Shown here: piece by piece, positions 34,935 through 47,100 of the stretch
How the letters are laid out: each line of letters starts with the position of its first letter
Position numbering within the stretch: the stretch's first letter is position 1
Assembly: GCF_037975245.1 (NCBI RefSeq)
Contig: NC_092572.1
Span: 15,878,269-15,942,268, forward strand
Direction: 5' to 3'
DNA length: 64,000 bases
Source of the DNA: Apostichopus japonicus
Lineage: Eukaryota > Echinodermata > Holothuroidea > Aspidochirotida > Stichopodidae
The notes under the pieces: generated by a model
Told to the model about the DNA's origin: nothing
Database searches by the model: none
Seen by the model: the letters and a program-made list of their open reading frames with translations, nothing else
Made by a program: the position numbers and the translations under genes

Positions 34935-37366
34935 TTCATTCATTTATTTGTTTGTTTTTTTCTCACATAAATATTACAATGTGAATGGAAGTCTTATGAA
35001 AAGCCTATGCTGGCTTAACAAAACAGAAGACTCCCATGAAGAAAAGATAGAAAATAGTGAAAATAATGTTAATAACAATACGTATACGCTTCAATATGTG
35101 AATATGCTGCTATGCGACTATGCAGCTAAATCATAATTAATAAGACATGATAATTTCTTTAGTAAGACATTTACTAAATGTGGAGTTTGTTTTCTTAGTT
35201 TTTAAAGTTATTGACAGAGAATTCCAAATTTTGGTTGCACGGTTTCTGAGGCTTAACATACCAGTGCGTGTTTTATATGATTTATAATGTGCGTTGCTAG
35301 CCGTTCTGGTATTATGATTATGGAAATCTGTGTTGCTATTTATAAAATTTCAAAAACTGATTGGCAATGATCCATTCCAAGCCTTGTATGTAAATGTTGC
35401 AATATTAACTTTTATAATGTCATCTAATTTCAATAAATTGAGTTTCTTAAAGAGGGGGCTTGTATGTTCACGGGTTGCTGCGTGAGATATATGACGTATT
35501 GCACTCTTTTGAAGTAATTTAAGGTGACTTAAATGAGAAACACTTGTACCAGACCAGATAATCAAGCAGTAACACAGATGTCAGTGGTGCTATTAAAGTT
35601 TGATAAAGCATTCTGAGTATATTCTGGGGAAGGAAATGTTTTAGCATTGCTAAAACTTTTGTGGCTTTTGTGGCAAAAAATAAAAAAATAAATAAAAAAT
35701 AAAATTCCTGCACCTCTTACAACGCTGTTGCAAACTTTTGTAATATGGTCACTCCATGGAAGTTTACTATCAATATTAACCCTTAGAATTTAGTAGTTGA
35801 TACTTGTTTCATTACTATACCGTCCATTATTATGTCATTATTCCAGTTAAGCGTTCTTCTTCCATTAAATACTATATAGTTAATTTTGTCTGCATTAAGT
35901 GATAACTTGTTAGCAGCAAACCAGTTAGTGAATTTAGTTAATTCAGTAGAGACAGTATCATGTATTCTATGTACGTTTTCGAACTCGAAGAAAATATTGG
36001 TATCATCAGCAAACAAAATAGTCTTGGCAATTTTTGACACCTGGCAAATGTCATTGACATATATTATGAACAACAGTGGTCCTAATATTGAGCCCTGTGG
36101 AACACCACAACGGGTTACAGCGTGTTCGGATTTAGAGTTTTTATATGAAGTATACTGATGTCTATTAGATAAATAGCTGCTCAACCGGTCAAGGGTTGTT
36201 CCCCTTACACCATACAAAGATAATTTACTTAGCAAAATGGTATGGTCAATAGTATTAAATGCCTTGGAGAGATCAAGGAACACTCCAATACATATTTTGG
36301 TATTATCAAGACTAGTACATATTTCTTTCAATAGCATTTGCCAAAGCAAGTTCTGTAGAATGCTTTGGGCGGAAGCCATATTGATCATTGCACAGGATAT
36401 TAAACTTGGTTAGAAACTTAAAGATACGATTGTACATAAGCCTTTCGATAGTGTTTGAAAAACATGATAAAAAAGAAATAGGACGGTAATTTTTATATAC
36501 ATCTTGGTCACCTTTTTTAAAAATTGGTATAACCTTAGCAATCTTTAGTTTATCTGGAAATGTACCAGAAGTAAAAGATAAATTACAAATATAAGTCAAT
36601 GGTTTGGCGATAAAGTGAATAACATTTCTTATTATATCTGGTTTAAAATCGTCATATCCCGCTGCTTTTTGGGGTTTCAGGCTGTAAATAGCAACTATTG
36701 AAAGTTCTTCCTCACTGACAGGATTAATGAACATAGATTGACTGTTTCTGTTATTATTATGAATAATATATTCTGTTCTACCTTTATTTGTAATATTTCT
36801 TGCAAGTGAGGGTCCAATGTTTACAAAATATTTGTTAAAGTAGCTGGCAATGTCATTCTCGTTGCTTATTTCTTGATCACCAGTTTTAAAAGCAGAAGGA
36901 TATCCACCTTTTTTTCGGTTGGTGTTTAGAACTTCGTTAATTGTATTCCAAATTACACTTATATTATTTCTATTATTTTTGAATTTATCATAGAAATACA
37001 ATCTGTTAGAAAATCTAATAATATGGTTAAGCTTATTGCGATAATGCTTATACGTAGCCTTGTTAACATCAGTAGGTGCTGTTAAATAACTTTTAAAGAG
37101 CTTGTTCTTTCTTTTGATAGACGTCAACATTCCAGTTGTAATCCATGGATGTTTCTTTTTACGTCGTTTCCTTTTGCTTACATAACATATTGGAAAACAA
37201 TTATTATAGGTATAATTAAAGGATTCAAAGAAAGTGTCGTAAGCAACATTAACATCAGTTTGGCTTAAAACATCGTTCCAGTTTTTGTTTTCGATTTCAT
37301 AGTTAAAACGCCTGATGTTATCTGGTTATAATTTCGCCTGTACATGAAGCTCATTGGTCTGCTATT
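34935..37366 (-). mobile_element. Second copy of the 10.8-kb LINE family, minus strand, 5'-truncated
   Basis: Reading the minus strand, the copy begins near 37366 inside the endonuclease (NSRPMSFMYRRNYNQ, matching the equivalent part of the first copy), runs through the RT, and ends in a 3' UTR hairpin (35032-34990) and a short ATTC/TTTG-type tail at 34935-34960. It has no ORF1 and no endonuclease catalytic core. Its 5' truncation point directly touches the 3' tail of another copy (37376). Protein and UTR are clearly the same family as the first copy. Confidence 0.85.
35350..37130 (-). pseudogene. Reverse transcriptase of the second LINE copy
   Basis: 37130-36312 reads the linker and RT N-terminus (AGYDDFKPDIIR, IPIFKKGDQDVYKNYRPISF, QYGFRPKHSTELALA). 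36388-35783 reads the RT core (FLDLSKAFNTIDHTILL, CGVPQGSILGPLLF and the intact FADD). 35713-35350 reads the thumb (MIIWSGTSVSHLSHLK, then KAWNGSLP). Frame changes near 36320, 35800 and 35530 break it. The catalytic Asp residues are retained, so inactivation is by frameshift and truncation, probably recent relative to the first copy, which has more stops. Confidence 0.85.
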
Positions 37367-37375
37367 CTTGGTAGG

Positions 37376-37648
37376 AATTTGGTTTGATTTGATTTGGTTT
37401 ATTTTGTTTTTTCACGTGCAAATATACAAGGTGAAAGGAAGTCTTCTATAAAGCATACAATAGCTTAATAATGTAGAAGACTCCCTGAAGAAAGAAAAGA
37501 GAAGAAAAAATTAAAAATCAAATTAAACGTTTCGACAATAAATCAATTATATGATATTTTAATTAATATGATTAAGCCATTTACTAAATGTGGAGCTTGT
37601 TTTCTTAGTTTTTAAAGTTATTGACAGTGAATTCCAAATTTTTGAATT
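37376..37648 (-). mobile_element. Third copy of the same LINE family, 3' terminus only
   Basis: The minus strand carries the CAAAT-type tail (complement at 37379-37400), the 3' UTR hairpin (37440-37482) and about 80 bp of terminal ORF2 sequence nearly identical to 35150-35235 (TTTACTAAATGTGGAG.TTGT). The copy is cut off upstream at about 37648, where the rearranged segment begins. Confidence 0.8.
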
Positions 37649-37691
37649 ATTGGTAACTTTAAAAAGAGAGATTGTATAATTGAGGATTAGC

Positions 37692-37778
37692 TTCAGAAAA
37701 CTACTCAAACCTATTCTGGCTGAGCTCAGGAAATTGGGTATTTCTTGCCTGAGCTACATTGATGATATTTATATCCAG
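37692..37778 (+). pseudogene. Scrap of a retroelement reverse transcriptase with YIDD box
   Basis: 29 codons start FRKLLKPILAELRKLGIS and end CLSYIDDIYIQ. The YIDD catalytic box preceded by a KP..A.LR..G block is typical of DIRS-like (tyrosine-recombinase) or gypsy-like retrotransposon RTs. DIRS-like is my preference. Nothing else of the element was recognised on either side; the following 400 bp look non-coding. Confidence 0.5.
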
Positions 37779-38179
37779 GCTTTTTTATTTTCAAAGTATG
37801 GAAAGTAAGAATGTTATGTTATCCTTTGTACCAAGTGGTAATGAAATTATCTCAGTTCTTGTTTAAAAAGAAAAGAAATGTTTCTGTTGCTCAGCAAGCA
37901 AATTAAAAAAGATACAAACTTTGAATTTGTGTTCGTTTGTAATCTTTCTGTTCGTATTCGCTTGAACACTGCTTTGAAATCTCAAGTAGTTCCGTTGTGA
38001 AGTGTAATGGGGAAGTAGAATCGTTAAATTAAACGAGACCATAGGTTGAAGTTTGATTGAGATTCTACTGAGACATTACACGAACGAAGGGATTACTTGC
38101 CCTCCCATGTAATGCATTCTCATGCAGAATTATTATCACATAATTTTCCCTCCCAGAAGTTCGTGGTGTTCAATCGCAT
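37779..38179. other. Unassigned, between the RT scrap and the L1-like LINE
   Basis: No supported feature. It is bounded by two direct copies of TGGTAACTTTAAAAA (37651 and 38181). Confidence 0.4.
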
Positions 38180-40840
38180 ATGGTAACTTTAAAAACTGAA
38201 GCTAATCCTCAATTATTCAATCAAGACAATTATACAACAAAACAAATTGACTACGAGAAATACAAAGCTAAAAAATTCTCCGATTACGACTGTACCCATT
38301 TTAAAAACCTAGAAGATGAGTCGAACCAACCTTCATTAAGAGAATTACAAGGAACCATCCTCAGGTCTAAAATTCAGTGGCACGAGGAGGGTGAAAAATC
38401 AACAAAGTTTTTCTTTAATCTTGAAAAATCAAGGGAAAAAAAAGAAGGTAATGAAACAACTACTTACTGACCAGAGCTTAATCATCACCGATCAACACGA
38501 AATTAAGAAAGAACAAGTAAAGTTTTATACAAACCTCTACCAAGCCGGAGAAACCGACAACGAATCGCGGAATCAGATACTTTGTGAACTCAGAAGATTT
38601 CTCTCGCCAATGGACGTTGAAGCATGTGAAGCAAATATTTCATTAGATGAGTTGAAAGCCGCTCTGTTAGCAATGGAACGGAACAAAAGTCCAGGACTAG
38701 ATGGACTAACTGCTGAATTTTACAAAGTGTTTTGGCGGGATTTTATCGATATTTTTACTAGACTCATTGAGACATCATTCCATGACAACGAACTCTTTGA
38801 ATCCATGAAAATAAGTATACTTACCCTTATACCCAAGAAAGGAGATCTTCGTAGTTTAATTAATTGGAGGCCAATAAGCCTCTTAAATGTCGATTACAAA
38901 ATGATTGTCAAAGCTCTCGCCAAACGAATCACAAGTATCAGTAAGAATATTATTTCAGAAGATCAAACGTGTTGTACTCCAGGAAGAGATATTTCTGAAA
39001 ACGTGCTTACTATGCAAAATGTAATTGAGTATGTAAATTCATATAATAAACCAGGTTTTACTCTTAAAATAGACCAATATAAAGCCTTTGACAGAGTTGA
39101 CCATAACTACCTCTTCGAAGTCGCTGAAAAATTGGGTTTTGGCCCTAAGCTCCTAAAATGGATCAAACTGTTTTATACCAATATCGAGGGCCGAATCAAG
39201 CACAATGGTTATATATCCGATCCCTTCCCTGTCAAAAGGGGAGTTCGGCAGGGCTGCCCACTCTCAGCCATGCTCTATGTTCTCTGTGCCGAACCGTTTC
39301 TTGAAGCTATAATTAATTGTCCATATATTCATGGTATTAACGTTTGTGAAGTCGAAGCCAAAATTTTTCAGCATGCGGAAGACACTACCTTTTTCGTGTC
39401 TAGTATCACAAGTATTTATTCTATTTTTAACATCATTAAATTGTATGAACGTGCTTCTGGCTCTAGTTGTAATATTGATAAAACTGAATTACTTAGCACT
39501 GGGTGCAGCCATGTTAATCCCAGCAATTTCGACTTCCCTGTGAGGAAAGATTTCATTACAGTATTAGGTGTTGCTATTGGTAACGATAAAAAATCAATCG
39601 AAAAAGAAAATTGGGAGAAAAAAGTTACCTCCTGCCGTAAATTACTAAATACCTGGAAAGGTAGAAAATTATCTTTTAAGGGTAAATCTCTCATTATAAA
39701 TTCGCTCACCGTAACTCGCTTAGTATATTTGACCACTGTTTTACCAGTCCCTGATTGGGTTATCACCACATTACGTCAGAGTGTAGTCGATTTTATCTGG
39801 AGAGGTAAAAAACCTTCTATTAAGTATCTTAACTTGCTTTTAACAATCGACAGAGGGGGATTCAGTTTGAGCGACATTGAATTAAACAAGAGATGCTCTT
39901 AGAATTAAATTTTGTAGTAAGATATTAAGCAATAACATTAATATTAAATTACAAAAATTAATGTTGTATTTTTTGAATATGTATGAAGATATGAGCCTTG
40001 GGCGTGGTATCTTTCAAATTACTCCTAACCGCAAGTCTGTTCATAAGCTAAGCCCGTATTGCTGTGAACTCATATTAGCATGGGATCGGCTAATTCAAGG
40101 CCGTTTCTGGCTACCAGAGACCAGAGAAGACATCCTCAATCAACCTATCTTTAGTAATACCCTGATTGTTGACAATGATAGTCAAACACTTTTTAATCGT
40201 CACTTCATTAAAGGTGGTATCGTTTCTGTAAGTGTTCTGATGTATGAGATTATACCCACTTCTCTGCCAGCCAAGGCCGTGGAGTAACATATATCGTTCT
40301 CCAAAGTGTTTCTTTGACGCCGATATCGACTTCAAAGTATTACATAATATTCTTTACACTAACGACAAATTGTACAAGTTTGGATTAACCGATTCTCCTT
40401 ACTGCACCTTTTGCAAAACCACGCACGAAAGTACTATTCATCTTTTTATTGAGTGTTCTGAAGTCGAAAATTTATGGCACTTTTTGGTTAATAAGTTGCA
40501 TACTTTACAACCGGTAGTTAATTTTGATGAATGGAAACGGTTGTCACTTCTGGGTCTTGGCCGTAAAAACAACTGTATTGTAGGAATTTTGTGTGACTTC
40601 ATCTTCAATATATATAAGTGTACAATTTGGAATTGCAGAATATCTCGCCTCAATAATAACTATCTTTGTAATATTGAAAAAGTTTTTCACAATGTACTCA
40701 AGAAGAAAATTCGGTTACTTTTTGATGTGTACTATCACAAAAACAATACCTCACGGTTTTTTAATATATTTACACAGAACGATATTGTGCTCTCTAAGAA
40801 AGAATCGAACAGCTATACTTACTATCTGGATAGAGGTTAA
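38180..40840 (+). pseudogene. ORF2 of the L1/Tx1-like LINE
   Basis: 38180-38470 and 38391-39902 are two overlapping frames (a frameshift in an A-rich run near 38450) giving the pre-RT linker and the RT: MERNKSPGLDGLTAEFY, LIPKKGDLRSLINWRPISL, FTLKIDQYKAFDRVDH, GVRQGCPLSAML. The catalytic box is QHAEDTTFF where A-D-D is expected, so the first Asp is Glu. After a stop at 39900 the protein resumes in other frames at 39961-40287 and 40244-40840, with a C-terminal zinc-binding motif YCTFCKTTHESTIHLFIEC of the zf-RVT type. Multiple lesions make it inactive. Confidence 0.82.
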
Positions 40841-41070
40841 TTTGTATACAATACGTGTTGACGTAATCAGGGTCTTTTCTTTTGACTTTGCTTTAGACAT
40901 TGTTGTCTTTTGTATATAATTTCTTATGTCTGTGGTGCTTAGTATTTTAGTTTTCTGTTAACCTAAACATGAGTAAATGTTAAGGTAATCATTAATTAAT
41001 GTTCTAGTTGAAACAAATCATACTTAAGTTTTAATTCTGTAAAAAATACCCTTGAAAATAATATTGTCAA

Positions 41071-41097
41071 TGGGTGAGCCAGTGGGCTCATCTCCCA
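41071..41097 (+). other. Hairpin in the L1/Tx1-like 3' UTR
   Basis: TGGGTGAGCC pairs with GGCTCA plus TCCCA across a three-base AGT loop, with one small bulge. It lies 17 bases before the A-rich end of the element, a position suited to recognition by the element's RT. Confidence 0.45.
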
Positions 41098-41114
41098 ATA
41101 AAAGAGGGAAAAAA

Positions 41115-44100
41115 TGGCGTGGCTCACTGTACGAGCTGATGATCGAGACTCTCTTTTGCATCCGTGGTTCGAACCCCGGTGATGACGTCTTTTGCCGATC
41201 TTTTACAGCAAGTGCCTACACGGGGAGCTGTAAGTATTAGTTAATCCACCCAATATCTCAGTCCATACAGTGGCGCGATGGCTCGGCGCACTGTACGAGC
41301 TGATGATCGAGACTCTCTTTTGCATCCGTGGTTCGAACCCCGGTGATGACGTCTTTTGCCGATCTTTTACAGCAAGTGCCTACACGGGGAGCTGTAAGTA
41401 TTAGTTAATCCACCTAATATCTCAGTCCATACTGTGGCGCGATGGCTCCGCGCATTGTGCGAGCTGATGATCGAGACTCTCTTTTGCATCCGTGGTTCGA
41501 ACCCCGGGTGATGACGTCTTTTGCCGATCTTTTACAGCAAGTGCCTACACGGGGAGCTGTATGTATTAGTTAATCCACCTAATATCTCAGCCCATACGGT
41601 GGCGCGAAGGCTCCGCGCACTGTGCGAGCTGATGATCGAGACTCTCTTTTGCATCCGTGGTTCGATCCCCGGGTGATGACGTCTTTTGCCGATCTTTTAC
41701 AGCAAGTGCCTACACGGGGAGCTGTAAGTATTAGTTAATCCACCTAATATCTCAGTCCACGCAGTGGCGCGATGGCTCCGCGCACTGTGCGAGCTGATGA
41801 TCGAGACTCTCTTTTGCATCCGTGGTTCGAACCCCGGGTGATGACGTCTTTTGCCGATCTTTTACAGCAAGTGCCTACACGGGGAGCTGTAAGTATTAGT
41901 TAATCCACCTAATATCTCAGTCCACACAGTGGCGCGATGGCTCCGCGCACTGTGCGAGCTGATGGTCGAGACTCTCTTTTGCATCCGTGGTTCGAACCCC
42001 GGGTGATGACGTCTTTTGCCGATCTTTTACAGCAAGTGCCTACACGGGGAGCTGTAAGTATTAGTTAATCCACCTAATATCTCAGTCCACACAGTGGCGC
42101 GATGGCTCCGCGCACTGTGCGAGCTGATGGTCGAGACTCTCTTTTGCATCCGTGGTTCGAACCCTGGGTGATGACGTCTTTTGCCGATCTTTTACAGCAA
42201 GTGCCTACACGGGGAGCTGTAAGTATTAGTTAATCCACCTAATATCTCAGTCCACACAGTGGCGCGATGGCTCGGCGCACTGTGCGAGCTGATGATCGAG
42301 ACTCTTTTGCATCCGTGGTTCGAACCCCGGGTGATGACGTCTTTTGCCGATCTTTTACAGCAAGTGCCTACACGGGGAGCTGTAAGTATTAGTTAATCCA
42401 CCTAATTTCTCAGTCCATACAGTGGCGCGATGGCTCGGCGCACTGTGCGAGCTGATGATCGAGACTCTCTTTTGCATCCGTGGTTCGAACCCCGGGTGAT
42501 GACGTCTTTTGCCGATCTTTTACAGCAAGTGCCTACACGGGGAGCTGTAAGTATTCGTTAATCCACCTAATTTCTCAGTCCATACAGTGGCGCGATGGCT
42601 CGGCGCGCTGTTCGAGCTGATGATCGAGACTCTCTTTTGCATCCGTGGTTCGAACCCCGGGTGATGACGTCTTTTGCCGATCTTTTACAGCAAGTGCCTA
42701 CACGGGGAGCTGTAAGTATTCGTTAATCCACCTAATTTCTCAGTCCATACAGTGGCGCGATGGCTCGGCGCACTGTACGAGCTGATGATCGAGACTCTCT
42801 TTTGCATCCGTGGTTCGAACCCCGGGTGATGACGTCTTTTGCCGATCTTTTACAGCAAGTGCCTACACGGGGAGCTGTAAGTATTCGTTAATCCACCTAA
42901 TTTCTCAGTCCATACAGTGGCGCGATGGCTCGGCGCACTGTACGAGCTGATGATCGAGACTCTCTTTTGCATCCGTGGTTCGAACCCCGGGTGATGACGT
43001 CTTTTGCCGATCTTTTACAGCAAGTGCCTACACGGGGAGCTGTAAGTATTAGTTAATCCACCTAATATCTCAGTCCACACAGTGGCGCGATGGCTCCGCG
43101 CACTGTACGAGCTGATGATCGAGACTCTCTTTTGCATCCGTGGTTCGAACCCCGGGTGATGACGTCTTTTGCCGATCTTTTACAGCAAGTGCCTACACGG
43201 GGAGCTGTAAGTATTAGTTAATCCACCTAATATCTCAGTCCACACAGTGGCGCGATGGCTCCGCGCACTGTGCGAGCTGATGATCGAGACTCTCTTTTGC
43301 ATCCGTGGTTCGAACCCCGGGTGATGACGTCTTTTGCCGATCTTTTACAGCAAGTGCCTACACGGGGAGCTGTAAGTATTAGTTAATCCACCTAATATCT
43401 CAGTCCACACAGTGGCGCGATGGCTCCGCGCACTGTGCGAGCTGATGATCGAGACTCTCTTTTGCATCCGTGGTTCGAACCCCGGGTGATGACGTCTTTT
43501 GCCGATCTTTTACAGCAAGTGCCTACACGGGGAGCTGTAAGTATTAGTTAATCCACCTAATATCTCAGTCCATACAGTGGCGCGATGGCTCCGCGCACTC
43601 TGCGAGCTGATGATCGAGACTCTCTTTTGCATCCGTGGTTCGAACCCCGGGTGATGACGTCTTTTGCCGATCTTTTACAGCAAGTGCCTACACGGGGAGC
43701 TGTAAGTATTAGTTAATCCACCTAATATCTCAGTCCACACAGTGGCGCGATGGCTCCGCGCACTGTGCGAGCTGATGATCGAGACTCTCTTTTGCATCCG
43801 TGGTTCGAACCCCGGGTGATGACGTCTTTTGCCGATCTTTTACAGCAAGTGCCTACACGGGGAGCTGTAAGTATTAGTTAATCCACCTAATATCTCAGTC
43901 CACACAGTGGCGCGATGGCTCCGCGCACTGTGCGAGCTGATGATCGAGACTCTCTTTTGCCTCCGTGGTTCGAACCCCGGGTGATGACGTCTTTTGCCGA
44001 TCTTTTACAGCAAGTGCCTACACGGGGAGCTGTAAGTATTAGTTAATCCACCTAATATCTCAGTCCACACAGTGGCGCGATGGCTCCGCGCACTGTGCGA

Positions 44101-47100
44101 GCTGATGGTCGAGACTCTCTTTTGCATCCGTGGTTCGAACCCCGGGTGATGACGTCTTTTGCCAAACTTTTACAGCAATTGCCTACACGGGGAGCTGTAA
44201 GTATTAGTTAATCCACCTAATATCTCAGTCCACACAGTGGCGCGATGGCTCCGCGCACTGTGCGAGCTGATGGTCGAGACTCTCTTTTGCATCCGTGGTT
44301 CGAACCCCGGGTGATGACGTCTTTTGCCGATCTTTTACAGCAAGTGCCTACACGGGGAGCTGTAAGTATTAGTTAATCCACCTAATATCTCAGTCCACAC
44401 AGTGGCGCGATGGCTCCGCGCACTGTGCGAGCTGATGATCGAGACTCTCTTTTGCATCCGTGGTTCGAACCCCGGGTGATGACGTCTTTTGCCGATCTTT
44501 TACAGCAAGTGCCTACACGGGGAGCTGTAAGTATTAGTTAATCCACCTAATATCTCAGTCCACACAGTGGCGCGATGGCTCCGCGCACTGTGCGAGCTGA
44601 TGATCGAGACTCTCTTTTGCATCCGTGGTTCGAACCCCGGGTGATGACGTCTTTTGCCGATCTTTTACAGCAAGTGCCTACACGGGGAGCTGTAAGTATT
44701 AGTTAATCCACCTAATTTCTCAGTCCATACAGTGGCGCGATGGCTCGGCGCACTGTACGAGCTGATGATCGAGACTCTCTTTTGCATCCGTGGTTCGAAC
44801 CCCGGGTGATGACGTCTTTTGCCGATCTTTTACAGCAAGTGCCTACACGGGGAGCTGTAAGTATTCGTTAATCCACCTAATTTCTCAGTCCATACAGTGG
44901 CGCGATGGCTCGGCGCACTGTACGAGCTGATGATCGAGACTCTCTTTTGCATCCGTGGTTCGAACCCCGGGTGATGACGTCTTTTGCCGATCTTTTACAG
45001 CAAGTGCCTACACGGGGAGCTGTAAGTATTAGTTAATCCACCTAATATCTCAGTCCACACAGTGGCGCGATGGCTCCGCGCACTGTGCGAGCTGATGGTC
45101 GAGACTCTCTTTTGCATCCGTGGTTCGAACCCCGGGTGATGACGTCTTTTGCCGATCTTTTACAGCAAGTGCCTACACGGGGAGCTGTAAGTATTAGTTA
45201 ATCCACCTAATATCTCAGTCCACACAGTGGCGCGATGGCTCGGCGCACTGTGCGAGCTGATGGTCGAGACTCTCTTTTGCATCCGTGGTTCGAACCCCGG
45301 GTGATGACGTCTTTTGCCGATCTTTTACAGCAAGTGCCTACACGGGGAGCTGTAAGTATTAGTTAATCCACCTAATATCTCAGTCCACACAGTGGCGCGA
45401 TGGCTCCGCGCACTGTGCGAGCTGATGATCGAGACTCTTTTGCATCCGTGGTTCGAACCCCGGGTGATGACGTCTTTTGCCGATCTTTTACAGCAAGTGC
45501 CTACACGGGGAGCTGTAAGTATTAGTTAATCCACCTAATTTCTCAGTCCATACAGTGGCGCGATGGCTCGGCGCACTGTGCGAGCTGATGATCGAGACTC
45601 TCTTTTGCATCCCTGGTTCGAACCCCGGGTGATGACGTCTTTTGCCGATCTTTTACAGCAAGTGCCTGCACGGGGAGCTGTAAGTATTAGTTAATCCACC
45701 TAACATCTCAGTCCATACAGTGGCGCGATGGCTCGGCGCACTGTACGAGCTGATGATCGAGACTCTCTTTTGCATCCCTGGTTCGAACCCCGGGTGATGA
45801 CGTCTTTTGCCGATCTTTTACAGCAAGTGCCTGCACGGGGAGCTGTAAGTATTAGTTAATCCACCTAACATCTCAGTCCATACAGTGGCGCGATGGCTCG
45901 GCGCACTGTACGAGCTGATGATCGAGACTCTCTTTTGCATCCCTGGTTCGAACCCCGGGTGATGACGTCTTTTGCCGATCTTTTACAGCAAGTGCCTGCA
46001 CGGGGAGCTGTAAGTATTAGTTAATCCACCTAACATCTCAGTCCATACAGTGGCGCGATGGCTCGGCGCACTGTACCAGCTGATGATCGAGACTCTCTTT
46101 TGCATCCCTGGTTCGAACCCCGGGTGATGACGTCTTTTGCCGATCTTTTACAGCAAGTGCCTGCACGGGGAGCTGTAAGTATTAGTTAATCCACCTAATA
46201 TCTCAGTCCATACAGTGGCCCGATGGCTCGGCGCACTGTACCAGCTGATGATCGAGACTCTCTTTTGCATCCCTGGTTCGAACCCCGGGTGATGACGTCT
46301 TTTGCCGATCTTTTACAGCAAGTGCCTGCACGGGGAGCTGTAAGTATTAGTTAATCCACCTAATATCTCAGTCCATACAGTGGCCCGATGGCTCGGCGCA
46401 CTGTACCAGCTGATGATCGAGACTCTCTTTTGCATCCCTGGTTCGAACCCCGGGTGATGACGTCTTTTGCCGATCTTTTACAGCAAGTGCCTGCACGGGG
46501 AGCTGTAAGTATTAGTTAATCCACCTAACATCTCAGTCCATACAGTGGCGCGATGGCTCGGCGCACTGTACCAGCTGATGATCGAGACTCTCTTTTGCAT
46601 CCCTGGTTCGAACCCCGGGTGATGACGTCTTTTGCCGATCTTTTACAGCAAGTGCCTGCACGGGGAGCTGTAAGTATTAGTTAATCCACCTAACATCTCA
46701 GTCCATACAGTGGCGCGATGGCTCGGCGCACTGTACCAGCTGATGATCGAGACTCTCTTTTGCATCCCTGGTTCGAACCCCGGGTGATGACGTCTTTTGC
46801 CGATCTTTTACAGCAAGTGCCTGCACGGGGAGCTGTAAGTATTAGTTAATCCACCTAACATCTCAGTCCATACAGTGGCGCGATGGCTCGGCGCACTGTA
46901 CCAGCTGATGATCGAGACTCTCTTTTGCATCCCTGGTTCGAACCCCGGGTGATGACGTCTTTTGCCGATCTTTTACAGCAAGTGCCTGCACGGGGAGCTG
47001 TAAGTATTAGTTAATCCACCTAACATCTCAGTCCATACAGTGGCGCGATGGCTCGGCGCACTGTACGAGCTGATGATCGAGACTCTCTTTTGCATCCCTG

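Larger units (their letters stand above)
38180..41114 (+). mobile_element. L1/Tx1-like LINE, 5'-truncated
   Basis: Encodes the region from just upstream of the RT to the C-terminal zinc-binding domain, then a roughly 270-bp 3' UTR with an inverted repeat (41071-41097) and an A-rich end (AAAAGAGGGAAAAAA) that abuts the satellite. The endonuclease and ORF1 are missing. The RT signature (NWRPISLLNVDYKM, GVRQGCPLSAMLYVL) and the zf-RVT-like C-terminus place it in the L1/Tx1 group, not the CR1/Jockey group of the other copies. Several Tx1-group families are known to be target-specific. Confidence 0.8.

Noticed and set aside
38041-38180. LTR or tRNA primer-binding site for the YIDD scrap
   Set aside because: No terminal repeats or tRNA-complementary site could be seen around 37692-37778.
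39416-39769. 117-codon minus-strand open frame
   Set aside because: Antisense shadow of the L1/Tx1-like reverse transcriptase.
41052-41240. 62-codon open frame across the LINE end and the first satellite unit
   Set aside because: It spans a mobile-element/satellite junction and has no homologous features.
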